Shown here piece after piece: positions 34,338 to 47,787 of a DNA stretch of 64,000 bases. Position numbers and translations under genes: made by a program. Source of the stretch: Pteria penguin. Taxonomy: Eukaryota > Mollusca > Bivalvia > Pterioida > Pteriidae. The notes under the pieces were generated by a model. It was not told the DNA's origin and did not search any database. It worked only from the letters and a program-made list of their open reading frames with translations. Within the stretch, counting starts at the first letter, position 1. The number at the start of each line of letters is the position of its first letter. Location of the stretch: contig CM068584.1 in the NCBI GenBank assembly GCA_035048485.1, forward strand, positions 65,034,542 to 65,098,541, given 5' to 3'.

Positions 34338-36316
34338 GGGTCTTCCGATGGAAGTTATTGTGAAGTTTTTTTTTTACTATTTTTTTTTTCATTATTATTA
34401 TTATTATTCTCAGCACTTTGACTGCCATTTTCTCAGAAACGGCTTGACCAACAACCTTTTTATTTGTTGTACTAATTTGATGAGCCAGGGGAAATTGATT
34501 GATAAGAAAAAAATTGAAAAATTATTCTTTTTAATTAAATTACATAGCAGTGCTTTATTTTTTTAAATTTCTCAAATACAAGTTTATTATTCAAGATAGA
34601 TTCCTTATATTTTCATTTTCATTTTTGACAGGTAGGTTCTTGACATTGAAGCCGACACCGATTATCTAGCTTTTATAGTATAGCCGCAATTTAAGTTTAA
34701 AAATTACGTAATTTTCAAAATGTTTTATTTTAAGTCTTAGCATTTCAAAAATGCTACAAAACGATTTAGAATATCAATTTCACCATGAAAAACTATGTTT
34801 CATGATTTGAAAAAGATTTTAATACCATTTTAAAGTGAAAATTAAAAAAAAATTAAAAATCAGGTGATTAAAATAATTTCATTGTCATTCGCTTATTTTA
34901 GGTCGGATGGCCACCAAAATAAATCCTGCACGTGAGAAGGGTATACTGTTTTAAATTTATTTTTCAAAAACTTCCTATGATTTGCCGTTTTCCGTAGGTT
35001 ATCGGTCAAAACTATCGAGAGCCGCCCTCGGAAAGCGAGAAATACGCGCCGTAGTTTGCGAATTTCTCAATTTCAATTTCTGAAAAACGGATTTATCTAC
35101 ACACTTTATATTTTGCGTATAGATTTTCAAAGACACCGTTACCCGTTTAAGTAAAAAAAAAGTTTGAAAATGAAATTTTTCAAAAACATTACGTAACAAT
35201 TATTTAAATTTTAAATTCTCCCCTAGAGAGCTTATTTTTAATGCTACACTATCCAAATTTGAACTATCATATTCTGTAGGTTCATATCTTTACAAAATTT
35301 ATCGGCCGATGATATCTATCTCTTTTAGTTTGGCCGCTATTTCAATTTTAAGTTTTTAAATAATTACGTAATTTTCAAAACTTGTTTATTTTTAGTCCTA
35401 TCGTTTCCAGAGTATTACGAAACGATTTTCCGTAACGATTTTAGTATGAAACATGTTTCTCAGTATTTGAAAATGAGCAATTTAAAGATTTTAAAAAAAA
35501 ATCCTACTTGCGTAACTTTCATGTATTTTCTTATTCTTCGTATGAACAAAGAATAAAAACGAGAGTTTGAGAAAGAATTTGAATTTGAATTCTTAAACAA
35601 AAATATCATTTTTGCACTGTACCCGCTACTGATGAACATCGTAATAAACTAATCTACTCCGAGCGTCAGTTACACATTAGAGAAGCGCGTTGAATTTGCC
35701 TTGCTTAATACCGACTTCAAACGTGTATGATAGTCACGGGGAAAGCGCAGTAACTCGCGGTTAATTCAGTTGCGAGATACAACACTTTGCCCGTGGAATA
35801 TCTAGTCGACAATTATAAAGGAATTGTATGTTTTACTTAAATTTGTGTTTCTTTGTCTCCTTACTATAGTAGTCATCTCAGTGCTATATATACACAACTA
35901 ACTTGACCGTTGAAACGCGCAATACATACAATTTATCCAGCTATGAGGCATTACGTTACCACGCTTCTGAATGGGAATTCTGTAATACACAGACTTTCTA
36001 TAGCTGGATTCATGCCGCTTTAATTACATGAGTTTGTTTACATAGTGTCTCGGCGAGATATATACATGTATCTATGTATATACTTCTACTTTGGCCTAAT
36101 CGGCATATCTATGATGCCGCAATAAATGCATATACTCATTGCAGTATCTCGTTTCTATTTTTTTCCTTCTTTCTACCTACATATTTTTCTTTTTTTCTTT
36201 CTAACGAGCAAGACCCGCCCTGTTGCCTCGGCAACTGGTAAGCTCTAGTTATTATTGTTATTATTATTATTAATATTATTATTATTAATTTTATTATTAT
36301 CATTATTATTATCTAA
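34338..36316 (+). mobile_element. 2-kb dispersed repeat R, copy 2
   Basis: Colinear with 23817-25760. It starts GGGTCTTCCGATGGAAG with the terminal inverted repeat shortened. It ends with the same GACCCGCCCTGTTGCC hairpin, here followed by GGTAAGCTCTAG and then (ATT)n. No ORF. Confidence 0.85.
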
Positions 36317-36630
36317 ATTGCTACGCCACTATTCTATAATATAGCTATTTCAAAACTTCAAACAAATTTCATTGAAATTTCAAAGAAGAGTTAGATGACA
36401 CGTCATATTACCCATGCGGATCCATAATTATAGCAGTTTAGGTATACACTGCATGTGTATCCAATATCGGCGTAAAAATGGGGAAGGGGCAAAAATTATG
36501 ATGCAAAAATATTGTGTTTTGATAGTAACATTGAACTAAACATTTGTTATTAGTTTTTCTGGTGACGACGGGGTGGTTGTGTTTTTGATTTTCTTTTTGT
36601 GCGTTTGTTTTATTATTATTATTATTATTA

Positions 36631-36690
<60 letters not shown>

Positions 36691-38166
36691 GATAATAGAT
36701 ATTCTGTTCCATTAGCCACTGTCCATGCTTATTTTTATCTACTAACTGCAGTGAAGCTGCGTCAAATTGGGTTCTGGTAATCTGCACTTTTATTTATCCG
36801 GACGGATTTTCTGAATCGATAATTCCGTAATTCGTGGTCAGCATCAGCAGAAAATATAGCGAACATTTTGCAAAATTCATTTAAATGTGAACCATTAATC
36901 CGAGAAAATTTCAGGCAAAACGGTGCAAATTAATCATTGTAATTATTTGATTAGGCCATGCCTTGGCTCAAATGCTTATTGTTTGTTTAACAAGTCGATA
37001 TAATATATATGTAATATCTCGTTTTGTTTATTAAATACCTATCTACCTTACAAGTAAAAAAAATATCATACAAGCTGTCCATAATGATTGCTTTTGAATT
37101 GGCCAGTACAACTTTCTTTTCCTATTTCACTGGTCAAAATGATCTATCTAAATATACACAGACAGACTACTGTCAAAATCTGTCTGCATCTCCGCTTTAA
37201 ACAGAAAGAATAAGTCCGACAATAAAATACGTTTATTTGTTTGTTTCCTTTTTTTGACATAACGTTTAGATTATGTTTCCGGTTACGTTATCTGCATGAT
37301 GCCTTGCAGGAAATTTCTGATCAATGACAAATACCGCGAAACATTGCAGGATATTCAACGTGACGTAGTTTACTGACACATAAGACCTCTAATGTAACAG
37401 TCTCATCCGGACTACAGGGCATCGATCTGACCTGGATAAGAAATCCAAAATTTGGCAAAATTCAAATTCATCAATGTATGATATGTTTTCCCATATACAT
37501 CAAAATATTTCTCACTATAAATGAAACGATAACTACTTTTATTTCAACATTTATCAGAATAATAGAAAGATCCTTTATCTAGTACTGATAAAAAGAAATA
37601 ATTTAAAAAGAAAAACAAAAAACAAAAACCAACATCCAAGTAGAAATAGCGCTTTTAACGAAGTTAGATGTAACGGTTTCACATCCCATCGAAAATTTAA
37701 GTTTACTTTTACTTTCAGCTTTTCTAATATTTATTGAAATTAATTGGTCTATACTGTTGTCCATGACTGTAAGTTTGTGACACCCTCTGGGTCCACATAT
37801 GATGCCCTGTCGGAGGGATATGGCTGAATATCCTCTATTTAATTATACACCGGTTTCTCTTGTCTAATGGCACTAACAACAATGTAAGAATAGAGATAAA
37901 GCGAAAGAAGCCAAAAAAAGTGAGCCAAAGAATCAATAAAAGACGCGTAATTAAGACACATGATCTCGTTAACTACAGCAAATGATAGTTTTTGGTAGCG
38001 TGATACCCCAATTGCCAGAAGCGCATTTATAAAGTAATTTAGTCAGATCGCTAACATTCTGTGCTGTATATGAACTACATTCTATTTTTCATTTTGAGAG
38101 ATATCTTTCACTTTTTACATTCCATAATAAATGCACATCATAGTTTGTTTGATGCGCATTACTTAC
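36317..38166. other. Gene-free stretch
   Basis: No exon was identified, although a stalk/membrane exon of gene C would be expected on the minus strand here. It contains an (ATT)n microsatellite at 36611-36689. Confidence 0.5.
36611..36689. repeat. (ATT)n microsatellite
   Basis: About 26 ATT units with one GTT interruption. Poly-Asn and poly-Ile frames here are artefacts. Confidence 0.95.
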
Positions 38167-39072
38167 CTTTCGTGTGTTTTAATTAAATCGTCTTCCTTGT
38201 AGCATTCATTATCTATAAATATAAAATAAGGTTATAGTTGGTGGGATAAGAGCTCCGCATAAAATATTTCAGTATATAAAAGGTATACATAAACGAAATT
38301 TCAATTCTGTCGTAAGGAATGCATATTTATAGATTTTAAGATATACAAATATATATAATACACATGCAAACAATTAAAACTTACATTCGTAAAACTCATA
38401 AGACAAGTATGTTGCATAAATCTCATTTTGACACTTTCCGTTGACTTTGCACTTGACATACCGGATGAGTAAATTGTCCTTTAGGTGCAACTGTGGACAT
38501 CCATCTGAATTTGAAAAAAATACAATTAGGCACTTTTAGTATACAATCTATGTAAAGAGGTGGTACAGGATAATATCATCTTTTTTCTGTTGTACAGCCT
38601 CCCGTAGAAAGACTATAAATTCAATCCTGAATTGTTCGTGTCAAAATTCCATTTCCAAAGCATAGTTGATTGCATACATAAAGAATAGAATGATAATTAA
38701 GAATGCTGGAATACTATAGCCAGGTTGGATTCCATACTGACAGAGCTTATAAATCATGTAGTTATCAATACATTCAATCTTATTCCTTTTAATGTAGATA
38801 CATATGATGTTGAGTACAAACCAATCACCTAAAAGACCATACCTATGAAGTTGATTGCGACAGGACCCACAGAATTCAACGAAAGTGCCCCATGATTATT
38901 TCATACAATGATATGTTAATCCAGAGTTAATATCACACGACTTCACTGTCTTTATTTGATGCCATAGATCTATCTCCAACGGACAAAATGAAACATTGGT
39001 TAATCTAATTATATTTTTTGGCTCTCACATGTAAACAAAGAATACCAAAGCTCCATGTAAATTCAATTGCAT
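38167..39072 (-). pseudogene. Gene C: Cys-rich family member with disrupted first exon
   Basis: Paralogue of gene A. Exon 1 (39072-38843) keeps the order CPLEIDLW, VKSCD, TYHCMK, TFVEFC. It has an in-frame TGA at codon 16 within the signal peptide and a TAA right after YHCMK, and its 3' part is a base or two short of the expected phase. Exon 2 (38504-38385, GCPQLHLKD... CKVNGKCQNE ... SYEFYE) and exon 3 (38212-38167, YNECYKEDD) are fully open with good splice sites and the conserved phases 1 and 2. Introns are short (about 338 and 172 bases). No stalk/membrane exon was found downstream. It is most likely a recently inactivated gene. An alternative upstream first exon splicing into exon 2 cannot be excluded. 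Confidence 0.75.
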
Positions 39073-39869
39073 ATTTTACATTCCACAACCTTAGTACTTG
39101 GTTTTGAAAGCTAAATGTTTTTATCATCACTCTCTCGGAAGTTCTCTATACTTTTTTCGATTCTACTTCTTGAGTATCCTATTGCTCTAAACGACACTTC
39201 AAAACTTGCATCGTGTTTAACTATTACAAAATCATAAAATGTCATTAAATCATGGTTTCCGGTATCAATCAACACCTTCTTTATTCAGAATGTAAATAGT
39301 GTTGACGTACTGATTATCAAGGAAATTAATCTATATTTATGTAGATAACATCCATTTCTAAACAATTTAAATCAAAGCAATATGTCAAAAAATTGAGGAG
39401 GACCATACTGCATATGTTATAATTTTCCAGGAATGAAACTGCCCCAGGATGTTTTTTCTTTAATGATCTACAAAAACATATCTATTCCAACAAGGGTCCT
39501 GTACACATTGTCAAATCTGGTGCCTTATTAAGAATCACTAGATATTACTCATTTTAAAAACGTGTACATTTCGACAACTTACGTCTCTTAAAGTGCAAAG
39601 GAGAGAATACAGTGATATCAGAAAAGAGAAGGGGCAAGCATATCAATTCTTACACGACCTAAAAAAAAAAATAAAAAAAGGTCGAAGTGGTCTGAAACAG
39701 GATTAGAACAGGAGCAATGACTGCTTTTAGTACATGCCTAAATTGAACTATATAGTATATTTGTTCATACAAAAGTATAAATACCAAAGCCCACAACAAA
39801 ACTAATGTATTTTCCTCTTTCCCTCTGTCTTTTTTTTTTTTTTTTTTATTTTACAGTTTATTTCGCTCG
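39073..39869. other. Gene-free stretch upstream of gene C
   Basis: No exon or element was recognised. A poly-T run is at about 39831-39848. Confidence 0.55.
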
Positions 39870-40960
39870 AGTTGGAGTTACCTTTCTCTCCCTTCTTAAT
39901 GACATAAAATAAAATTCAAGTAGGTAAATTCTCTCGTATTATCATCTAACTGCCGGTAACACTCGCTTCTTTTAATAATTATGGATCTCTACAAATACAC
40001 TGATGTCTACAAAGATGAATATACCCAGGGGTTGTACGCGTATTTCTCTTTATGTGAAGGGTATGAGTGTGTAGGGGTGGGTGTGGATGCGTTTGGGTGT
40101 AAGTGTGTGGGTATGCCGATGGATATGTTTTGAGGGATAAATATGTTTCTGCATCTGCCATACGTCACCCTCTACCCTAATTCGTGTTATTGCGGATCTT
40201 CCTATTTCAACAAACCAGACATGCTGACACTTTTTTTCATAAAGTGTTAGCATAAGTACGCTTCAAATGAAATATTGTATAATCCATAAGTCTGTAAATG
40301 TGTAACGTGATGACGCAAGAAAAGAAGGAAATATTTATAAAAAGAGAGAAAGGAATGTAGATGATAGTAAATATGGATTCCTTGGCCTCATTTCTCCCTT
40401 CCAATTATCATTCAGCGAAGTTAGATTCTTTTATCTTATTTTTCATATGAACAACAATACATATAGTTTATATAAGGTAATATATTCAACATTTGTCCAT
40501 ACTGGTTTTGTCCAAGGCCAGCACGCAAAATATGGCATAGATTTATGTCTAAATACACCAAATGATTTTTCCCAAAAATCGACCGTGCATTTCCACAGTG
40601 AATTCTGTTATACGTTGAGTTCAATACTTTTATCTTTCCCTTTAAATCTTCTTACCATTCAAAGGTCAATTGACCGTGAATTTCGTCATTACGTTATGCT
40701 TGATTACACTTCACAAAGCTTACTGTGTCTGGTGCATTTGTTTACGTATCAGAGTATAAGTGTAGTTCATATAAGTTCATTAGTATGGCTCGTATATTTG
40801 TTTACATAGATGTATAGAGAAACACGTTATATGTAAGAGTGAAACAGAATAATATTAGTTAAAGTTATGTTAGAAATATAATTAAATACATCAGAAGTAT
40901 TTTGCTGCATTTCTGTCCTTATAAACTGAACAGTATTTAGTACATACCTCAGTTTAATTA
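39870..40960 (-). repeat. Local segmental duplication, arm 1
   Basis: Starts with the inverse of the membrane-exon end motif (plus-strand GTTGGAGTTACCTTTCTC, minus-strand frame FYFMSLRRERK before GTAACTCC). It continues through blocks shared with 41566-42040 (GTGTGTGGGTATGCCGATGG, CGACCGTG..TTTCG..ATTACGT) and with 45740-45865 (TATGGCTCGTATATTTGTTT, AAATACATCAGAAGTA). Confidence 0.7.
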
Positions 40961-41565
40961 TACAATATAATTATTAAAGTTTTAAGTAATTAAAGAATTG
41001 AATCTTGATATCCGTTAAAGGTTCATTTAAGTCTTTCGCGTAACGAAACATTTTTTTCTCCCTGTAATGTTGATGTCTGATTCAAGCACCTTATCTAATT
41101 GTAATTCTAATTGTCAATTAAAGGATTAAGAAAATCTGTCCAAAGCTTCCTGGCTCTACAGTGAAATCTCGATGGAACATTAATGTGCATTTTTGAATTT
41201 GTGTTCGGGCTTTATAGTTGAATTGGACACTATGTCTCATTAAGTACTCCGAGGTTTTGCGTCATCTTGACATGAATTTATATGCAAAGATCCCTTCGAA
41301 AAGCGTACAGTTTAGGCTTAAATTTTATTTAATGTGACGAAGAAAAAGGACATGTAATTTAAACCGGTAAACTGTACCAAGTAAGTGACGATTCACAATC
41401 GCAATCATGTATTTATGATAGACATTTTGTGTGTTTAAAGTTTTATTATATTCATGACCGTGGCGGTTTTTCTCGTCAGGCGTACGTCTTTTCACCTTTC
41501 CGTCTTCAAGATACATTCGATTATTGAAAGCATGGAACTGACTTCAAAATGAATATAAACTGATC

Positions 41566-42041
41566 CCGTTCCAGTTGGAGTAACCTTTCCATGCCTTGCT
41601 AATGACATTAAATTAAATGAAACAATTAGTTTATCTCAAATTATTATCTATTTGAGTGTGTGTGTATTCCGATGGATGTGTTTTGAGGGATAAATATGTT
41701 TGTGCATGTGCCATACGTTCACCCCTCCACCCTAATTCGTGCTATTGTTGAATAATCTCACCAAATGATGTTTCCTAAAATTTCTACATACGATGCATTT
41801 CCGTAGTGACTTCTTTTATACGATGAATCTTTTTTTTTAATCTTTTACCGTAATTCCAGTTGTTAATAAATCAAAGGAAATTGGTACCAATCCAAGATCG
41901 ATCGACCGTGGATTTCGGTATTACATGATACTTGAATACACGTCAAAACTCTTACGTGCCTGGTTCATTTGTTTACATATCAGAATATAAGTATTGCGCT
42001 GCGAGATTTAAGGCATTTGAGATATACAGTTTATTTAAGTT
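41566..42041 (-). repeat. Local segmental duplication, arm 2 (left part, interrupted by LINE)
   Basis: Homologous to 39870-40760. It begins CCAGTTGGAGTAACCTTTCC, the inverse of the membrane-exon end motif. It stops at the LINE insertion and resumes at about 45600. Confidence 0.7.
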
Positions 42042-43406
42042 CTTCTTCTTCTTCTTCCAATATGAAGTGTACTCAAAAGTTGAGCGTTATACTTCATGGG
42101 GCAGTCAAGATAAAAGCCTCATAGGGCAGTCTGATACAGTTAAAAAGTTAAAATCTTTGATCCTCATCCTAAGCTGAAGTGGGCAGGTGATATGTTGCCC
42201 ATTGCAGTCCGGTAGTCCTCCAAGGAACATGCTGATGTCATTGCTGATGGAAGTCTGTCCCAATCCCTGGTGGCACGCGGGAAGAAGGAGAACCGGTATA
42301 TATCCTTTTTCGCTGTTGGGATGCGAAAGGTATGTTGTCCCCTTGTCCTGGTGTCTGTCTGGATTAGGTATTGTTCTGGAATGGTCACTAGATTGTGCTG
42401 GATCTTGAATAGCAACAGAAGGCGGATCTTTACTCTTCTGATCTGTAGCGGTTCCCATCCCAGGGAGTTGATTTGTTGGTGGCGCTGCCTGCATTCCTAT
42501 CCCAGTAGTTCCTTGTAGCGAATTGTGCCGCTCTACGTTAGACTTTCTTTATCTGGTTGATTTGTCCGCTAGTGTGAGGATCCCATATGGAGGCAGCGTA
42601 TTCCAGCGTTGGACGTACAATGACTTCATAGACCCTGACCCGTACTGATGTTCTGCAACCTCGGAGATTTCCCTTCAGGAAGCCTAGAGTCCTATTGGCT
42701 TTCGCTGTGATGGCATCAATGTGCTTGTTCCACTTCATGTTGCTGCTGATTGTAACTCCCAGGTACTTGCTCGAGTCCACTACTTCTTACTTATGGCTGT
42801 GTAGTCTTTAGTCTGCACTAATTGTTTTCCGCTTTGATGAGACCTGTATGACCATGCACTTCTCCGGATGGAAGGACATCTGCCACTCTTCTTCCCACTT
42901 CTCAAGTGCTGTAAGGTCTTGCTGTAGACTGTTGCTGTCCTCTGTGTTGTTGATCTGGCGGTACAGTAAACAATCATCTGCGAACCGAACAACCTGGTTT
43001 CTGACTTGGTGGCTTCTGGGAGGTCATTGATGAATGTGAGGAAGAGTAGAGGGCCAAGTACTGTTCCCTGTGGTACTCCTGGTGGGACATCTGCACTAGA
43101 TGAAGCATGGCCGTCTAGAAGAATTTGTTGTTGTCTGTTGTTCAGGAAGTCTTTAATCCATAGCAGAGTGTTGTCTCGTACACCATAGACCTGCAGCTTA
43201 TGTAGCAATCTCTAATGTGGCACCATGTCACATGCTTTCGAGAAGTCTAGCAGAACAATGTCGACTTGGCCTCCCTGGTCTAAAGTGCGGGAAATACTGT
43301 GTATGGTGATGGCTACCTGAGTTTCACAGGAACGCTTGGATCTGAAGCCGTGTTGACTGTTACTGAGGATAGAGTGGTGGTCCATTACCTGGCTGTAGAT
43401 GATGTG

Positions 43407-43901
43407 TTACATTAATTTACAGGAGATGGAGGTCAGAGAGACTAGTCTGTAGTTGGAGGCCTGATGCTTATCACCTTTCTTGTACACTGGAACAATAGAA
43501 GCTGATCGCCAGTCGTCTGGGATGGTGCCTGAATCCAATGAGATCTGGAAGACTTTGGTCAATGCTGGAGCTATTTGGTCTGCATATTCATGTAGAAACC
43601 TGGCTTGGATTCCATCTGGTCCTGTTGCTTTGTGGGAGTCGATGTTCCTGAGTAACTTGTGGACTCCTGCTTGGCTGACTTGGATTGAAGGCATCGCTGG
43701 ATAAGGACTTGCACCTTTGTTAGGCATCCATGTGATATCCCCCCTTGTGTATACGGAATGAAATTGTTGGTTGAGTATTTCCGCCTTGGATTCAATATCA
43801 CTGTACACAAGTCCATCTGTCTTCCTCAGTGGGGCTACTCCTTGTGAGTCCTGACGTTTGCTCTTCAGGTATGACCAGAGTCTCTTGCTGTTGTTCTGCA
43901 T
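43407..43901 (-). pseudogene. LINE reverse transcriptase, finger/palm piece
   Basis: A 164-codon frame with FHSVYTRGD, LLRNIDSHKATGPDGIQARF, SLDSGTIPDDWRSASIVPVY and YRLVSLTSISCKLM, typical of the RT N-terminal half in CR1/Jockey-type LINEs. The chain ends at an early stop where the partner copy continues LLEHI. Confidence 0.9.
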
Positions 43902-44551
43902 CTATCCACATACTGTTTGGTCTATGAACTCATCATGAGCTGACCTCATTTCCTTCTGTGCTGCTGTATTTAGTTGTCGATACCGGGCCTGGTCCTTAGG
44001 GTTCTATGTGTGCCGTGCTTTCCCGAAGGCTTTCTGGCGTTGACGTAGTAGGCGTTTGACCCTAGTTGTCATCCATGGACTTGAATATCGGCTCCTACTG
44101 ATCTTGGTGAGAATGGCGTCTTCTACTATCGTTGATATGGATCCTCTGAAGTCAATCCATATGTCGTTGGCTGTTGTGTATTCTTTTTTTTTGCCATGAT
44201 GTTGTTCACTGCTATTTTTATATGCTGACTGACCACCTTTCTATTTGCTTTGTCCCATAATAGTATATTTCGGGGGCATGACTGCTGATGGTATGTATGA
44301 AGAGAGATCTATCATCACGATATCATGGTCACTTTTCCCAATTGCTGGTAGGGCTTTGCATCTGTCGATCAAGGATGGATTTGATGTGAAGAGGAGATCA
44401 AGGATATTGTTGCCTCTGGTAGGGAAGGTCACTACTTGCTCTATGGCTAAATCATCTCGTAAGTTTAGGTATGCATCATTCACCTGTCTCGGGACATTTC
44501 GACTTTTGATGGTTCCAGACTCCCAGTCGATGTCAGGTAGGTGAAATCTCC

Positions 44552-44947
44552 TTATAGTAGAAAGTAGGCTGATTTGTGGTCAGATCTGACTGTTGCGATG
44601 TCTGTCACTAGCGCCTGGGTATACTCCTCTTCTGTTCTGTTTGGTGGCCTGTAGGCTGCTGATATCAAGGCTGACTTTCCATGTCTATGCTTCACTTTGA
44701 CGCTGATGAATTCACAGTTTTCTCCGGTCAGGTCTGTGAAGCTTACCATGGAACGTTTGGTAGCTATCAGTACTCCGCCGTGGGGATCGTCCCCCCTGTC
44801 TCTTCTGAACACTTCATATTCCACAGGGATGACCTCTGAGGAGTTCACGTCAGGTCTTAGCCATGTCTCCGTGCCAATGATGATATCTAGTTTGGGTTGT
44901 AAATCTGGTGCCTTGTTCCTTATACTCTGAAAGTTGATGACAATCAC
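44552..44947 (-). pseudogene. LINE apurinic-type endonuclease, N-terminal part
   Basis: The 131-codon frame has the motif order NFQSIRNK, GTETWL, GGVLIATK and AAYRPP, as in AP-endonuclease-type LINE nucleases. It ends at a stop where the catalytic GDFN-like segment would be (the plus-strand sibling has GDFNLPDIDW after a stop), so it is inactive. Confidence 0.88.
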
Positions 44948-45599
44948 TCTCAGTTTCTCATCTGGCTTCTTTCGTTCCTGTTGCCGCTGTTTCTTGGGGG
45001 ATGACGTTGCTGGAGGGTCTCCGAAGGATGAGTCCGATATGGCGCTGTTGTCTCATCTTGGTGTCTCATAAGGCTCGATAGTTGATCAAGCAAATTTGAA
45101 ACGGATAAGGTTGTGTCATACAGGATTGTTGAGTGGTCTGGGGTCTCACAATTTGTACATATCCATGATACGGAAGTATCTGAAAGTATGTCATACATAG
45201 ATGTAGAGATTCCCATGCATGATGTGTGGTACCACTGGTCACATGCAACTACCTTCTGGTTCCATCTACAGGCTTTGCTGCATGTTCCACAAGGATATTT
45301 AGCTGTGGGTCCTGGGTTGGATTCGATTCATCCTATAGCTAGCAAGAGCATGGGACACTTATACCTGTGATGTTGTTTATGCGGTTGTATGTTATGTGAG
45401 CAATGCCTTATCCAATAGTAACATCTGTCTGCAGAGGAAATGCGGGCTGATGCTGCAAATGAAATATCGATTGACTTATAAAGTAACAAGTTCTCATGTA
45501 GGTCACAAATAAGATTATAGGGGGGTCACACACAATACCTGAAAAAAGATCACAAGGGTAGAGGCTTCATGTCGATCAGCTGTTAGAGGTTGTTTACAT

Positions 45600-45900
45600 T
45601 GGATATAAAACCGGAAGTTGATGTACAACAAAGAAAAAGAGTTGAATCAAAGATATTTTTAGATATTAGGGGTATTCACAAATCAATTTGTTTATCCTTG
45701 GTGTATCTGATGGATGTTTACACGGATGATGCACTTGATCTATCTTCATATGTATGGCTCGTATATTTGTTTGCACACATTGTATTCACTATCACGTTGC
45801 ATGTGAATGGGAAACAGAATATTATTAATTAACCCTAATTAAATACATCAGAAGTACGTATTATTTTGTACAGAAGTGTACTTTGATGCATTTAGTATAT
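45600..45900 (-). repeat. Local segmental duplication, arm 2 (right part)
   Basis: Continues the homology to 40760-40910 beyond the LINE: TATGGCTCGTATATTTGTTT and AAATACATCAGAAGTA are shared. Confidence 0.65.
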
Positions 45901-47700
45901 GTACCTTATTAATTGACACACGCCAAACATCGTATAACTCATCTAAAAATCTAAATGTGTGTCAGGACAATACCAGTTACCTTTCTTGTCATCCCCGGTA
46001 GCATCGTTGAATTTGTATCAAGGCTGTTTTACGTTCTAGGCGTGCGTTCTCAATCAGCAACATATAAATCCTACATCCACTTCATGATTTGTCGTAACGG
46101 CATTCGTATTTTTAAGACACAATGTTGCCACTGATAATATTAGTGTTTAGGACCTAGGTGCCATTTATAAATGGAGAATAAATTAACTTCACTTACGCTT
46201 TCGCAGTAACTCAGAGATATTTGGTGATATCAATCCAAGTTCACGGTGTTATTTTTCAAGGTCACTACAATTATGTCATCATTGTAGTCCGCAGTGAAAT
46301 GGTCAAGGTATTCTCCGTACTCGACCGAATAAGGTTAATAGTTCAAATGTAAACTATTTTGTTTTGTTTTTAATCCGGTATATTCAGTTGGAAGTACAGT
46401 ACTTTGAATGCTAAAATAAGATATGCATTTTCTTTTAAACTTGTCTTGAGGGATTTAAATGATATTATAATACATTCAATTCAAAACCCTGAGGAAAATT
46501 TTTCTTATATGATAAAATTCCATTTCGTCAATGAGGTGTTATGCTACTTTGTATGCAAAAATAACTTTAATTCAAGTTTTATTGGTTATCTACAACACAA
46601 TAACTCAAATTTACCTTGAGATATTTAAATAATATTTTAACACATTCAATAGTCAGACGGAAGTCTGCTTCCATCGGGACATTGGGATTTACATACACAT
46701 CTTGTTTAAGAAGTGGAGTAAATAGTTAGAAGTTAGTGTACAGTTAATAGTGATAGCTAAGGAACGCTTCCAAATGCATCTCTTTCTCGTTGCATTGTTT
46801 CAACGTAAAGACGGAATAAGAGTCAAATATACTTTAACTCCTGCAGCAGTTTTTACCTTTTCACATTCAACGTAAGGATATTATTAGTGTCTGAGCTGTT
46901 TCTTATAATTTCAAGGCCAATCTTAATGGAATCTTTAATAAATTCACAAAATCTCGGTCAAAACTTGAACACTAATTGTATACTATTTATAATATGGTTA
47001 TATTGTTTCTATTAAGGAAATAAAACTAAAATAAATAAATGATATAAGAAGGTAAATAATAACTGATGAGGGATGTTGTAATGTGATAAGGTGATGACCC
47101 TTTGTCGCACACACTTCTTTTCTCCGTAATTGTATGAACTTAATGATAACCTTTGACCCACTAAACAGTTTATCCTCTTAAAATGACCCAATCCTAAATT
47201 AAGGTTGTCTAAAATTATCGTATCTATTGACATTCAGTACAACCCTGAACATTTAACAGGAAAAAGCCGCAGATCCAGAATATTTCTTAAAGAGATTTAA
47301 ATTTCTTTCACCATTTATGTGTAAACTTTTATACCGAAAGTTCAACATCCAAAGATTTAAAGTACACTAACACTCAAACATGACATGTGAACCACTAATG
47401 AATTTAACCTGAATATCTAACAACCATGGGGATAACAACATGTGTACCGTTTTACATCATGTACTTTTCTACAGTTCCGCATCTGAATGGTTCAAACACC
47501 CCTCCCACAGCTGAATTGGATGGAAATGCAATTTAATGATGAGTATTTATTTAATGGAAAGCAGATCGATTGCATATAAGAAGAAATCAACAGATTATAA
47601 CAAATACTCACATTGCAGATTTTGTTTAATAAATAAGAATGAATGTTTCTTTGAATTCTTCGATAGAGGTTGTTTGGGAAAGGAGGAAGGGGGCGTTCAC
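45901..47700. other. Gene-free stretch
   Basis: No exon or element was recognised. Open frames are short and AT-rich. Confidence 0.6.
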
Positions 47701-47787
47701 CAGAGCCACTTCCTTGAAAGTTTGTACACCATACTTGTCTGATAACCCCCTTTTTAAGTGTATGGATATCATGACACTTAACCACAC

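Larger units (their letters stand above)
42042..45595 (-). mobile_element. LINE (2A + PHD + endonuclease + RT), copy 2
   Basis: Same family as 16567-19850, in inverse orientation and longer-open. On the minus strand: 5' region, 2A-like IESNPGP with an upstream TGA (about 45307-45333), PHD finger, endonuclease (44947-44552 with NFQSIRNK, ETWLRPD, GGVLIATK, YRPP; 44483-44241 with SDHDIVMID), and a basic linker. The RT then follows: 43901-43407 (HKATGPDGIQARFLHE), and 43208-42780 with GVPQGTVLGPLLF and FADD at about 42971-42990 in a shifted frame. The C-terminal domain is 42780-42105. The 3' end has a (GAA)n tail. Frameshifts and stops make it inactive. Confidence 0.92.

Noticed and set aside
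42187..43704. Plus-strand frames of 60-82 codons
   Set aside because: Antisense shadows of the LINE RT and C-terminal domain.
44245..45370. Plus-strand frames of 60-99 codons
   Set aside because: Antisense shadows of the minus-strand LINE endonuclease and PHD frames.
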